Shown here: positions 6,340 to 11,646 of the stretch, piece after piece
Numbering within the stretch: the first letter of the stretch is position 1
Layout: every line of letters starts with the position of its first letter
Source: Bacillota bacterium
GTDB taxonomy: Bacteria > Bacillota > Dehalobacteriia > UBA4068
DNA: 11,646 bases
Direction of reading: 5' to 3'
Assembly (NCBI GenBank): GCA_030528765.1
Contig: JAUMYD010000046.1
Coordinates: 1 to 11,646, forward strand
Notes under the pieces: generated by a model
Database searches by the model: none
Seen by the model: only the letters and a program-made list of their open reading frames with translations
What the model was told of the DNA's origin: nothing
Made by a program: the position numbers and the translations under genes

Positions 6340-6924
6340 ATGAAAGAAATTTTGCTGCTGCTGCCAAAGGGCGCGGAGCTGTGGGAGGCTGCGGCCTTCA
6401 CGGATGTGTTCGGCTGGAATCAGGTCTGCGGGGACAAAAGCTGCAGACTGCGGATCGCCGGGCCTGCGAAAGAGGTGGCGCTCAGCTTCGGCCATCGGAT
6501 GCAGGCAGAGCTGCTCTGGGATGCGGTAGTAGCAGAGGATTACGCTGCCCTGGCGATCCCAGGTGGTTTCCCCCGTTATGGCTATTTCCGCTGCTGCGGC
6601 CGGCGTCCTCTGGAGTTGATCCGCAGCTTTCATCAAGCGCAAAAGCCCATTGCCGCGGTGTGCACCGCCAGCCTGCTGCTGGGAAAGGCCGGGATTTTAC
6701 AGGGGCGGCGGGCAGCCACCTATTGCAGCGGGGATACGGATTTTCGGCAGCAACTGGCAGCCTGCGGTGCGAAGGTCAGCGGAGAATCCCTGGTGGAGGA
6801 TGGAAATCTGATCAGCGGTGCCGGGCCAGGCTCCGCTGCCCAGGTGGCTTTGGCGCTGCTGGCACGCTGCAGCAGCCCGGAAAACGCAGCAAAGATAAAA
6901 AATCTGATGTTGTTTGAAAAATAG
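6340..6924 (+). CDS. DJ-1/PfpI-family protein
   Basis: This is a 194-residue cytoplasmic protein of the DJ-1/PfpI (class I glutamine amidotransferase-like) fold. Visible features are an N-terminal strand EILLLLPKGAELWE with the acidic residues Glu13/Glu16 that pair with the nucleophile, the AIPGGFPRYGYF segment (72-83), and the nucleophile elbow A-V-C108-T-A. The C-terminus carries SGAGPGSAAQVALALL. This layout is closest to the YajL/ThiJ branch, whose members are redox-responsive chaperones or deglycases; the exact activity is uncertain. The segment FRCCGRR (83-89) adds an unusual vicinal cysteine pair. GGAGGG precedes the ATG. No terminator follows: the trpB promoter begins three bases after the stop, so read-through into the trp leader is possible. 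Confidence 0.85.
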   Translation: MKEILLLLPKGAELWEAAAFTDVFGWNQVCGDKSCRLRIAGPAKEVALSFGHRMQAELLWDAVVAEDYAALAIPGGFPRYGYFRCCGRRPLELIRSFHQAQKPIAAVCTASLLLGKAGILQGRRAATYCSGDTDFRQQLAACGAKVSGESLVEDGNLISGAGPGSAAQVALALLARCSSPENAAKIKNLMLFEK

Positions 6925-6926
6925 AA

Positions 6927-6955
6927 TTGATTTTTTGTGAAGGATGTAGTATAAT
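6927..6955 (+). promoter_or_regulatory. Promoter of the trp leader and trpB
   Basis: -35 TTGATT (6927-6932), 17-bp spacer, perfect -10 TATAAT (6950-6955). Transcription should start around 6962, about 38 bases ahead of the leader-peptide ATG. Confidence 0.78.
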
Positions 6956-6999
6956 AACCACCATCTTAAAAGCAAATTTATTTTGCCCGGAGGTTTTCT

Positions 7000-7053
7000 A
7001 TGTTCCGCATCGTTTGTAAGCTGAAACAAATGCTTCTTTCCGCAAACTGGTGA
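7000..7053 (+). CDS. Putative tryptophan attenuator leader peptide (17 aa)
   Basis: The peptide MFRIVCKLKQMLLSANW starts six bases after a strong GGAGG (6989-6993). Its single Trp codon (TGG, 7048-7050) is immediately followed by TGA. It lies between the promoter at 6927-6955 and an intrinsic terminator at 7093-7122, ahead of trpB, which is the layout of ribosome-mediated attenuation. Ribosomes slowed at the Trp codon for lack of charged tRNA-Trp would alter folding of the downstream RNA. Six bases (GTAAGC, 7016-7021) inside the peptide gene can pair with GCTTAC (7060-7065) just beyond the stop, a candidate pause stem. Most leader peptides carry two or more Trp codons in a row; having only one, at the stop, is unusual. 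No family match is claimed. Confidence 0.72.
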   Translation: MFRIVCKLKQMLLSANW

Positions 7054-7112
7054 TGCTTTGCTTACGGTATGGGCTGGACAAACATCCGTTGGTCTCTGCG
7101 CTTTTGGCGTAG
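7053..7112 (+). CDS. Possible second leader ORF overlapping the first stop (19 aa)
   Basis: The first leader stop overlaps a new ATG as TGATG, a classic translational-coupling junction. The new frame reads MLCLRYGLDKHPLVSALLA and stops at TAG (7110-7112), inside the right arm of the terminator stem. A ribosome restarting here would cross and could open the terminator. There is no Trp codon and no separate ribosome binding site. It may be chance; translation is unproven. Confidence 0.3.
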   Translation: MLCLRYGLDKHPLVSALLA

Positions 7113-7122
7113 AGATTTTTTT
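7093..7122 (+). terminator. Attenuator terminator upstream of trpB
   Basis: A 9-bp stem (TCTCTGCGC at 7093-7101 with GCGTAGAGA at 7107-7115, one G-U pair) with a TTTTG loop is followed directly by seven T residues. It stands 138 bp ahead of the trpB start and after the leader peptide, so it must be conditionally bypassed for trpB expression. Competing hairpins are possible at 7064-7089 (ACGGTATG with CATCCGT, one bulge) and 7076-7095. Confidence 0.82.
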
Positions 7123-7142
7123 ATTTTAAAGGGGGTCTAATC

Positions 7143-7211
7143 ATGGCTTTATCTCCCAATGATAAAGCCCGCAGCTGGCAGAATGTGCAGCAAGCAGTGG
7201 GCAGAGAATAA
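7143..7211 (+). CDS. Possible 22-aa ORF between attenuator and trpB
   Basis: An ATG at 7143 with a strong AAAGGGGG eight bases upstream opens 22 codons ending at TAA (7209-7211). The peptide begins MALSPNDKARSW and has one Trp at residue 12. Its first codons form a perfect 9-bp hairpin (GGCTTTATC at 7145-7153 with GATAAAGCC at 7161-7169). It stops 48 bp before trpB. It could be a second regulatory peptide or the remnant of a lost gene; I do not recognise it. Confidence 0.38.
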   Translation: MALSPNDKARSWQNVQQAVGRE

Positions 7212-7259
7212 AAATAAAGCGGCCAGGTGCGCCGAATATAAATAATGGAGGATAATACC

Positions 7260-8495
7260 ATGGCAAATAAATACAGAGATTTTGATGACTATCTGCAGCA
7301 TAATCCGGATGAGAACGGCTATTTTGGAAAATTCGGTGGTGCCTATCTGCCGGAGCAGTTGAAAGTGGCCTTTGAAGAGATCACCGTGGCCTATGAGACC
7401 ATCGCCCAGAGCGCACAGTTCATCAATGAGCTGCGCCGCATCCGCAAGGAATTTCAGGGCCGCCCCACGCCGGTCTATCATTGTGAGCGCCTCTCCAACA
7501 AGCTGGGAAAGACCCAGATTTATCTGAAGCGGGAGGATCTGAATCACACCGGTGCCCATAAGTTGAATCACTGCATGGGCGAGGGCTTGCTGGCCAAATA
7601 CATGGGGAAGAAGAAGCTCATCGCGGAGACCGGCGCCGGTCAGCATGGTGTGGCTTTGGCTACGGCTGCTGCTTTCTTTGGCTTGGAATGTGATATCTAT
7701 ATGGGCGAGGTGGACATCGCCAAGCAGGCGCCTAATGTGACCCGCATGAAGATGCTGGGCGCCCGTGTGGTGCCGGTCAGCCACGGCCTGAAAACCCTGA
7801 AGGAAGCTGTGGATGCTGCTTTTGAGGCATACCTGAAAGAATATGATACAGCGATCTATTGCATCGGCTCTGCCCTTGGCCCCCATCCCTTCCCCATGAT
7901 GGTGCGGGATTTCCAGTCCATCCTGGGTGTGGAGGCCAGAGAGCAGTTCCTGGATATGACCGGCCATCTGCCGGATAAGGTCTGTGCCTGCGTGGGCGGC
8001 GGCTCCAATTCTTTGGGCATCTTTTCCGCTTTCCTGGCGGATCCGGTGGATATCTACGGTGTGGAGCCTCTGGGCCGTGGCTCCGGCATCGGGGATCATG
8101 CAGCCAGTATGGCCTATGGCAGCCCCGGCGTGATGCATGGTTTCTCCAGCATCATGCTCCAGGATGAGCAGGGCGAGCCCCTTCCGGTCTATTCCATCGC
8201 CAGCGGCCTGGATTACCCCTCTGTGGGGCCGGAGCACGCCTATCTGCGTGAGCTGGGGCGGGTGCAGTATGTTACCATTGACGATGAAGCTGCGATGGAG
8301 GCTTTCTTCCTGCTCTGCCGCTATGAGGGCATCATCCCGGCACTGGAAAGCTCCCATGCCCTGGCCTATGCCATAAAGGTAGCGCGGGAAGGAAAGCCCG
8401 GCTCCATTCTGGTGAACCTCTCCGGCCGTGGGGATAAGGATATTGATTATGTCATGGAGCATTATGGGGATGGCTCCCGTTTCTTCAACGAATAA
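7260..8495 (+). CDS. trpB: Tryptophan synthase beta subunit
   Basis: TrpB condenses indole with L-serine to L-tryptophan using pyridoxal phosphate. The 411-residue protein has the normal length. Landmarks are GRPTP (67-71), the PLP-binding Lys101 in GAHKLNH, catalytic Glu123 in AETGAGQHG, the PLP-phosphate loop GGGSN (246-250), ALESSHALA and SGRGDKD (388-394). The start at 7260 has GGAGG at 7247-7251; an ATG at 7245 contains that site and is rejected. Normally trpA follows and makes the indole that is channelled to TrpB, but here a terminator follows directly and no other trp gene is in view. The enzyme may therefore work on free indole or with a TrpA encoded elsewhere. Expression is probably set by the leader at 7000-7122. 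Confidence 0.95.
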   Translation: MANKYRDFDDYLQHNPDENGYFGKFGGAYLPEQLKVAFEEITVAYETIAQSAQFINELRRIRKEFQGRPTPVYHCERLSNKLGKTQIYLKREDLNHTGAHKLNHCMGEGLLAKYMGKKKLIAETGAGQHGVALATAAAFFGLECDIYMGEVDIAKQAPNVTRMKMLGARVVPVSHGLKTLKEAVDAAFEAYLKEYDTAIYCIGSALGPHPFPMMVRDFQSILGVEAREQFLDMTGHLPDKVCACVGGGSNSLGIFSAFLADPVDIYGVEPLGRGSGIGDHAASMAYGSPGVMHGFSSIMLQDEQGEPLPVYSIASGLDYPSVGPEHAYLRELGRVQYVTIDDEAAMEAFFLLCRYEGIIPALESSHALAYAIKVAREGKPGSILVNLSGRGDKDIDYVMEHYGDGSRFFNE

Positions 8496-8513
8496 GCTTT
8501 GCTTTTGATCTTT

Positions 8514-8544
8514 AAAGGGGCAGCTCGGTGCTGCCCCTTTTTTT
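8514..8544 (+). terminator. Intrinsic terminator of trpB
   Basis: An 11-bp perfect stem (AAAGGGGCAGC at 8514-8524 with GCTGCCCCTTT at 8530-8540), 5-nt loop TCGGT, and a run of T residues to 8544. It lies 19 bp after the trpB stop. Confidence 0.93.
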
Positions 8545-8575
8545 GCGGCTGGCAGGCCCCCTTCTGCCGGAAAAC

Positions 8576-8604
8576 TTGTTTCAGCTGCGGAATCGTGCTA
8601 TAAT
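8576..8604 (+). promoter_or_regulatory. Promoter of the BMP lipoprotein gene
   Basis: -35 TTGTTT (8576-8581), 17-bp spacer, perfect -10 TATAAT (8599-8604), 35 bp ahead of the start codon. With the terminator just upstream, this makes the gene an independent unit. Confidence 0.75.
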
Positions 8605-8639
8605 AGGCAGCAGTGATTTTACTTAGACGAGGTGCTACC

Positions 8640-9812
8640 ATGAAAAAATATATTTTTATGCTTTTGCTTCTCTTGCTCCTCTGCCTCCTTTCTGCTTGCG
8701 TGACCCCGCAGTTTGTGAATCATAGCAAGCCCGCTGAGGATGCGATATTTGTGGATCCTATGCTGGAAGAGGAGGCGGGAGAAAAAGGAGATTCGGAGGA
8801 AAGCCCCAATGCCGCTGAAAAAGAAAGCGTTTTTGAGCTGGCTCTGATTACGGATGGCGGGGATGTTACGAGTGGCGGCATGAATCAGAGCGCTTGGGAA
8901 GGTGTAGCAGCTTATGGGGCTGCCTTTGATGTCAGCTGTCTTTGGTATCAGCCGGAGGAAGCTTCTACCACTGCTTTTTCTGCTTCCATTGCGGAGGCGG
9001 TCAAAAACGGAGCGCGTCTGGTGATTTGTTCCGGCCCGCTTTTTGAGGCGGCTGTCTACGAAGCGCAGTATGCGTATCCGGAAACGAGTTTCATCTGCAT
9101 CGATTGCAGTCCCACCTCCAGCACCGGAGATGAGCAGTGTGCAAGCAATGTTTACAGCATGTATTTCAATGAGGAGCAGATCGGCTTTCTGGCCGGGTAT
9201 TCCGCAGTTATGGAGGGATATACCCGCTTGGGTTTTTTGGGTGCTATGGCTATTCCCAGCATCATGGGCTATCAAGCCGGTTTTCTGCAGGGGCTGGATC
9301 AGGCTTCCCGGGATCGTGGTGTGGAAGTGGAGGTGATCATGGGCTATACAGGTGGTTTCATGGCTACGGCGGAAACGCAGAATCTGGCTTCCACCTGGTA
9401 TCTGAACAATACCCAGTGCATTTTCGCCTGCGGCGGGGAGATCGCTTCTTCCGTGATGGTGGCGGCAGAGGCAGCAGGAACTGTGGTGATCTGTTCTGAT
9501 TTTGATTTGTATCGTGCTTCGGATTCTGTGGTAACTTCTGCCATTAAGAATATCAAGACCAGCGTGTTCAATGGCATCAATGCCTTTTATACCGGCACCT
9601 TCCCCGGTGGGCAGATCCTGGAGCTTTCCGCAGGGCAGAGCGCAGTGGCCTTGGCTATGGATCACGCCCGCTTCGTGAATTTCACCAAGAACCAGCATAA
9701 CGAGCTGCTGACACTGCTGGGCAGTGGCGAACTGAATGTGCGCAGTGTGGATTCTACCAATCCGGATTGGGCGGCGCTGGTTTCTCCCTCTGTTACGATC
9801 CATATGGAATAA
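8640..9812 (+). CDS. BMP-family substrate-binding lipoprotein
   Basis: This is a 390-residue secreted lipoprotein. Residues 1-20 form a signal peptide with a long leucine core and lipobox LLSAC, so Cys20 should be lipid-anchored on the outer face of the membrane. An acidic linker (about 21-62) leads to a Bmp domain starting ELALITDGGDV. It contains the family hallmark MNQSAWEG, then SFICID, a GFLAGYSAV segment, GFLGAM and SAIKNI. BMP proteins such as Med and PnrA bind nucleosides or related compounds for ABC import. No permease or ATPase gene is next to it, so either the transporter is elsewhere or the protein acts as a sensor. The start at 8640 has GAGG seven bases upstream; an ATG at 8613 is less well placed. 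Confidence 0.88.
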   Translation: MKKYIFMLLLLLLLCLLSACVTPQFVNHSKPAEDAIFVDPMLEEEAGEKGDSEESPNAAEKESVFELALITDGGDVTSGGMNQSAWEGVAAYGAAFDVSCLWYQPEEASTTAFSASIAEAVKNGARLVICSGPLFEAAVYEAQYAYPETSFICIDCSPTSSTGDEQCASNVYSMYFNEEQIGFLAGYSAVMEGYTRLGFLGAMAIPSIMGYQAGFLQGLDQASRDRGVEVEVIMGYTGGFMATAETQNLASTWYLNNTQCIFACGGEIASSVMVAAEAAGTVVICSDFDLYRASDSVVTSAIKNIKTSVFNGINAFYTGTFPGGQILELSAGQSAVALAMDHARFVNFTKNQHNELLTLLGSGELNVRSVDSTNPDWAALVSPSVTIHME

Positions 9813-9842
9813 GCACTTTTTGTGGAATTTATCTTTTTGCAC

Positions 9843-9880
9843 AAAGCCGCTGCCCCTGATAAAGGGGCAGCGGCTTTTTT
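9843..9880 (+). terminator. Intrinsic terminator of the BMP gene
   Basis: A 15-bp perfect stem (9843-9857 with 9863-9877, arms AAAGCCGCTGCCCCT and its complement), 5-nt loop GATAA, and T residues at 9875-9880. It is among the strongest hairpins in the window. Confidence 0.94.
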
Positions 9881-9893
9881 ATCTGAACGCCCT

Positions 9894-10009
9894 CCGCTAT
9901 GCAGGTGAAGAAAAGCCTGCGCATAAAAAGCTCCTTTGGCAGAATAGACTTGCCAGACGAAACGAAAGCAAAAGGAGCCTTTATTTTTGCACCGCAGGGC
10001 ATAGTGCCC
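9894..10009. repeat. Cluster of inverted repeats upstream of the double-HTH gene
   Basis: Three symmetric elements sit in this gap. One is GCAGG/CCTGC (9901-9905 with 9916-9920), extended by flanking TATGC/GCATA. The second is GCTCCTTT/AAAGGAGC (9930-9937 with 9971-9978), followed by CTTTATTTTT and enclosing TGGCA/TGCCA. The third is the 13-nt palindrome GGGCA-TAG-TGCCC (9997-10009), 45 bp before the HTH start. The second resembles a long-loop terminator or a small-RNA end; the third could be an operator. No gene is seen here. Confidence 0.45.
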
Positions 10010-10054
10010 GGTTCTTCCGCATAGAATGAGAAAAAACGCCGGGAGGAAGAAAAA

Positions 10055-10390
10055 ATGGAGTATCTTACGCTGAAGCAGGCAGCGGAAGCCAGCGATACCA
10101 GCTATGCCACCATACGGCGGGATATAGAAAACGGCCATTTGCCCGCATATAAGGTGGGGAGGAAATATTTCATAACCGCAGCCGCAGCAGCGGAATACGG
10201 AGAACGGCGGCGGGCCCTGAACGCCATTGAAGGCTACACCATACGGCAGCTTATGGAGATTCTGCCTCTGAGCTATGCCTACATTATCGAACTCATCAAA
10301 AGCGGACGATTGCCCGCAGTGAAGCGGGGGCGCAGTTATATCATTGCCAGAACGGATCTGCAGAGGTTTATTGAGGAAGCGCAGCTTTAA
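10055..10390 (+). CDS. Tandem excisionase-type helix-turn-helix protein
   Basis: This is a 111-residue DNA-binding protein made of two consecutive excisionase/MerR-like winged helix-turn-helix units. Unit 1 (about 2-49) runs YLTLKQAAEA ... IENGHLPAYKVGRKYFI; unit 2 (about 60-108) runs YTIRQLMEIL ... IKSGRLPAVKRGRSYII, and both end in a short helix. The match between the units suggests internal duplication. Single-unit relatives serve as recombination directionality factors or small regulators in mobile elements. Here no integrase, relaxase or attachment site is in view, so a regulatory role is as likely. GGGAGG at 10041-10046 supports the start. The gene ends five bases before a hairpin shared with convergent ackA. 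DNA target unknown. Confidence 0.8.
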   Translation: MEYLTLKQAAEASDTSYATIRRDIENGHLPAYKVGRKYFITAAAAAEYGERRRALNAIEGYTIRQLMEILPLSYAYIIELIKSGRLPAVKRGRSYIIARTDLQRFIEEAQL

Positions 10391-10391
10391 A

Positions 10392-10421
10392 TAAAAAGGA
10401 GGCCTCAAAGAGGCCTCCTTT
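10392..10421 (-). terminator. Terminator of ackA, possibly bidirectional
   Basis: A perfect 12-bp stem (AAAGGAGGCCTC at 10395-10406 with GAGGCCTCCTTT at 10410-10421) and a 3-nt loop lie between the convergent HTH and ackA genes. The U-rich tail is on the minus-strand side (TTTTTATTT), so it best serves ackA. On the plus strand it follows the HTH stop at once but lacks a long U-tract. Confidence 0.87.
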
Positions 10422-10444
10422 CGGGGATTGCAGCATATAAAAAA

Positions 10445-11638
10445 CTATTTGCTGATGATCTCCTTGGTATCGCGGGCGATCATCAATTCCTCGTTGGTGG
10501 GGATGATGAATACGCGAACCTTGGAGCCGGGTTTGCTGATTTCGACTTCCTTGCCGCGGCAATCGTTGGCTTCTTCATCGAATTCAATGCCCAGGTAAGT
10601 CAGGTTTTCACAGATGGCTTTGCGAACGGCCTTGCCGTTTTCGCCGATGCCTGCGGTGAAGACGATGGCATCAACGCCATCCATCTCAGCAGCATAAGCA
10701 CCGATATAGCGGAGAACGGTTTTCTTGAAAACATCCAGTGCGATGGCGGCACGTTCATTGCCGGCAGCAGCGGCCTCTTCCACATCACGCATATCGCTGC
10801 TGACGCCGGAGATGCCCAGCAGGCCGGATTTCTTATTCATGACAGTGTTCATGCCGGCGATATCCAGTCCTTCTTTTTCCATCAGGAAGGGCAGGATGGC
10901 GGGATCCAGATCGCCGCAGCGGGTGCCCATGAGCAGACCTTCCAGAGGAGTCAGGCCCATAGAGGTATCCAGGACCTTACCGTCCTTGATGGCTGCCAGA
11001 GAGGAGCCGTTGCCCAGGTGGCAGGTGATGATCTTGCTGTGCTCAGGGTTGCCCAGGATCTCCCGGCAGCGGATGCTGACGAAACGATGGCTGGTGCCGT
11101 GGAAGCCATAGCGGCGCAGCTGATATTTTTCAAAATATTCGTAGGGCAGGCCGTAAAGATAGGATGCCGGAGGCATGGTCTGATGGAAAGCGGTATCGAA
11201 TACGCCGACCATGGGAACGCCGGGGATCTTTTCCTGGCAGGCTTTGATGCCCAGGATGCAGGGGGGATTGTGCAGCGGAGCCAAGGTGACGAGACGTTCC
11301 ATCTCTGCGACCACATCATCGCTGATGAGGCAGGATTCGGAGAAGGTGGTGCCGCCGTGTACGGTGCGGTGACCGACTGCATCGATTTCTTTCATATCCT
11401 TGATGACGCCGTGTTTTTCATCCAGCAGTGCGGCAACGACCAATTCGATGGCAACATTGTGATTGGGGATGGCAGCCTCGATCTTCACTTTATCCATGCC
11501 AGCGGGCTGGTGGGTGAGCAGAGAGCCATCCAAACCGATCTTCTCGACCAGACCTTTTGCCAGAACGCTTTCATCGTCCATGTTGAAAAGCTGGTATTTG
11601 AGGGAAGAGGAACCACTGTTCAGAACTAAGACCTTCAT
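10445..11638 (-). CDS. ackA: Acetate kinase
   Basis: AckA transfers phosphate between acetyl phosphate and ADP, giving acetate and ATP. With phosphotransacetylase it yields energy in fermentation. The 397-residue protein is full length. Both family signatures are present: LVLNSGSSSLKY (4-15) near the start, and RRYGFHGTSHRFVS (about 175-188). Catalytic residues sit at Arg91 (GHRTVHGG), Asp148 (VFDTAFH), His180 and the arginine of MGTRCGDLD (Arg240). The start ATG is at 11638. Its ribosome binding site and promoter lie beyond the window edge, as would pta if it is upstream. It converges with the HTH gene on the terminator at 10392-10421. Confidence 0.97.
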   Translation of the reverse strand: MKVLVLNSGSSSLKYQLFNMDDESVLAKGLVEKIGLDGSLLTHQPAGMDKVKIEAAIPNHNVAIELVVAALLDEKHGVIKDMKEIDAVGHRTVHGGTTFSESCLISDDVVAEMERLVTLAPLHNPPCILGIKACQEKIPGVPMVGVFDTAFHQTMPPASYLYGLPYEYFEKYQLRRYGFHGTSHRFVSIRCREILGNPEHSKIITCHLGNGSSLAAIKDGKVLDTSMGLTPLEGLLMGTRCGDLDPAILPFLMEKEGLDIAGMNTVMNKKSGLLGISGVSSDMRDVEEAAAAGNERAAIALDVFKKTVLRYIGAYAAEMDGVDAIVFTAGIGENGKAVRKAICENLTYLGIEFDEEANDCRGKEVEISKPGSKVRVFIIPTNEELMIARDTKEIISK

Positions 11639-11646
11639 TTTATCTA

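Noticed and set aside
7149..8462. Long open frame (437 codons) on the minus strand opposite trpB.
   Set aside because: It is fully antisense to an unmistakable TrpB, has low-complexity His/Gly/Ala-rich composition typical of shadow frames in GC-rich DNA, and has no ribosome binding site.
8619..9842. Long open frame (407 codons) on the minus strand opposite the BMP gene.
   Set aside because: It is antisense to a clear lipoprotein with signal peptide and family motifs; its composition is that of a shadow frame and it spans the true gene's start and stop.
1..11646. CRISPR arrays, tRNA or rRNA genes, insertion sequences and integrase genes.
   Set aside because: No regularly spaced repeats, cloverleaf-like elements, transposase motifs or terminal repeats were found on reading; the island boundary therefore has no identified attachment site.

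Overview
The window looks like a chromosomal stretch from a Bacillota bacterium, probably gut-associated. The evidence is strong AGGAGG-type ribosome binding sites, sigma-A-like promoters with perfect TATAAT boxes, a DUF6809-type small protein, a LnuA-like nucleotidyltransferase and a BMP lipoprotein. Most of it (about 3440 to the end) is GC-rich by eye, with compact terminators built on GGGGCAGC arms. The first 3.3 kb are clearly more AT-rich and read as an imported block. Genus cannot be decided from the sequence.

Positions 1-3350 are a defence-type accessory segment, all on the + strand. It holds the 3' part of one subunit and the whole of a second subunit of a Bpu10I/BbvCI-like heterodimeric restriction endonuclease. 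These are followed by a 481-residue protein with a C-terminal HEPN RNase motif (ApeA-like, a probable abortive-infection effector) and a 93-residue DUF6809-type protein lying between two similar hairpins. The cognate methyltransferases are not in the window and would be expected upstream. The block ends in a gene-free stretch at about 3350-3445, where base composition changes.

Positions 3446-5835 are a minus-strand host cluster: a LnuA-like lincosamide nucleotidyltransferase homologue, a D-2-hydroxyacid dehydrogenase with its own promoter, and glutamate racemase (murI). Divergent from it at 5938 are an SdpI-family membrane protein and a DJ-1/PfpI-family protein. The two divergent promoters share one -35 heptamer.

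Positions 6925-8545 hold a solitary tryptophan synthase beta gene (trpB). Ahead of it is a good promoter, a 17-codon leader peptide whose only Trp codon directly precedes the stop, and an intrinsic terminator. This looks like ribosome-mediated attenuation of a trpB that has no trpA beside it. Further short ORFs overlap or follow the leader.

Positions 8576-11646 contain an orphan BMP-family lipoprotein with its own promoter and terminator, a hairpin-rich gap, a small protein made of two tandem excisionase-type helix-turn-helix units, and acetate kinase (ackA) on the minus strand. The last two converge on a strong hairpin.

The most interesting parts are the restriction/HEPN defence pair and the trpB leader.
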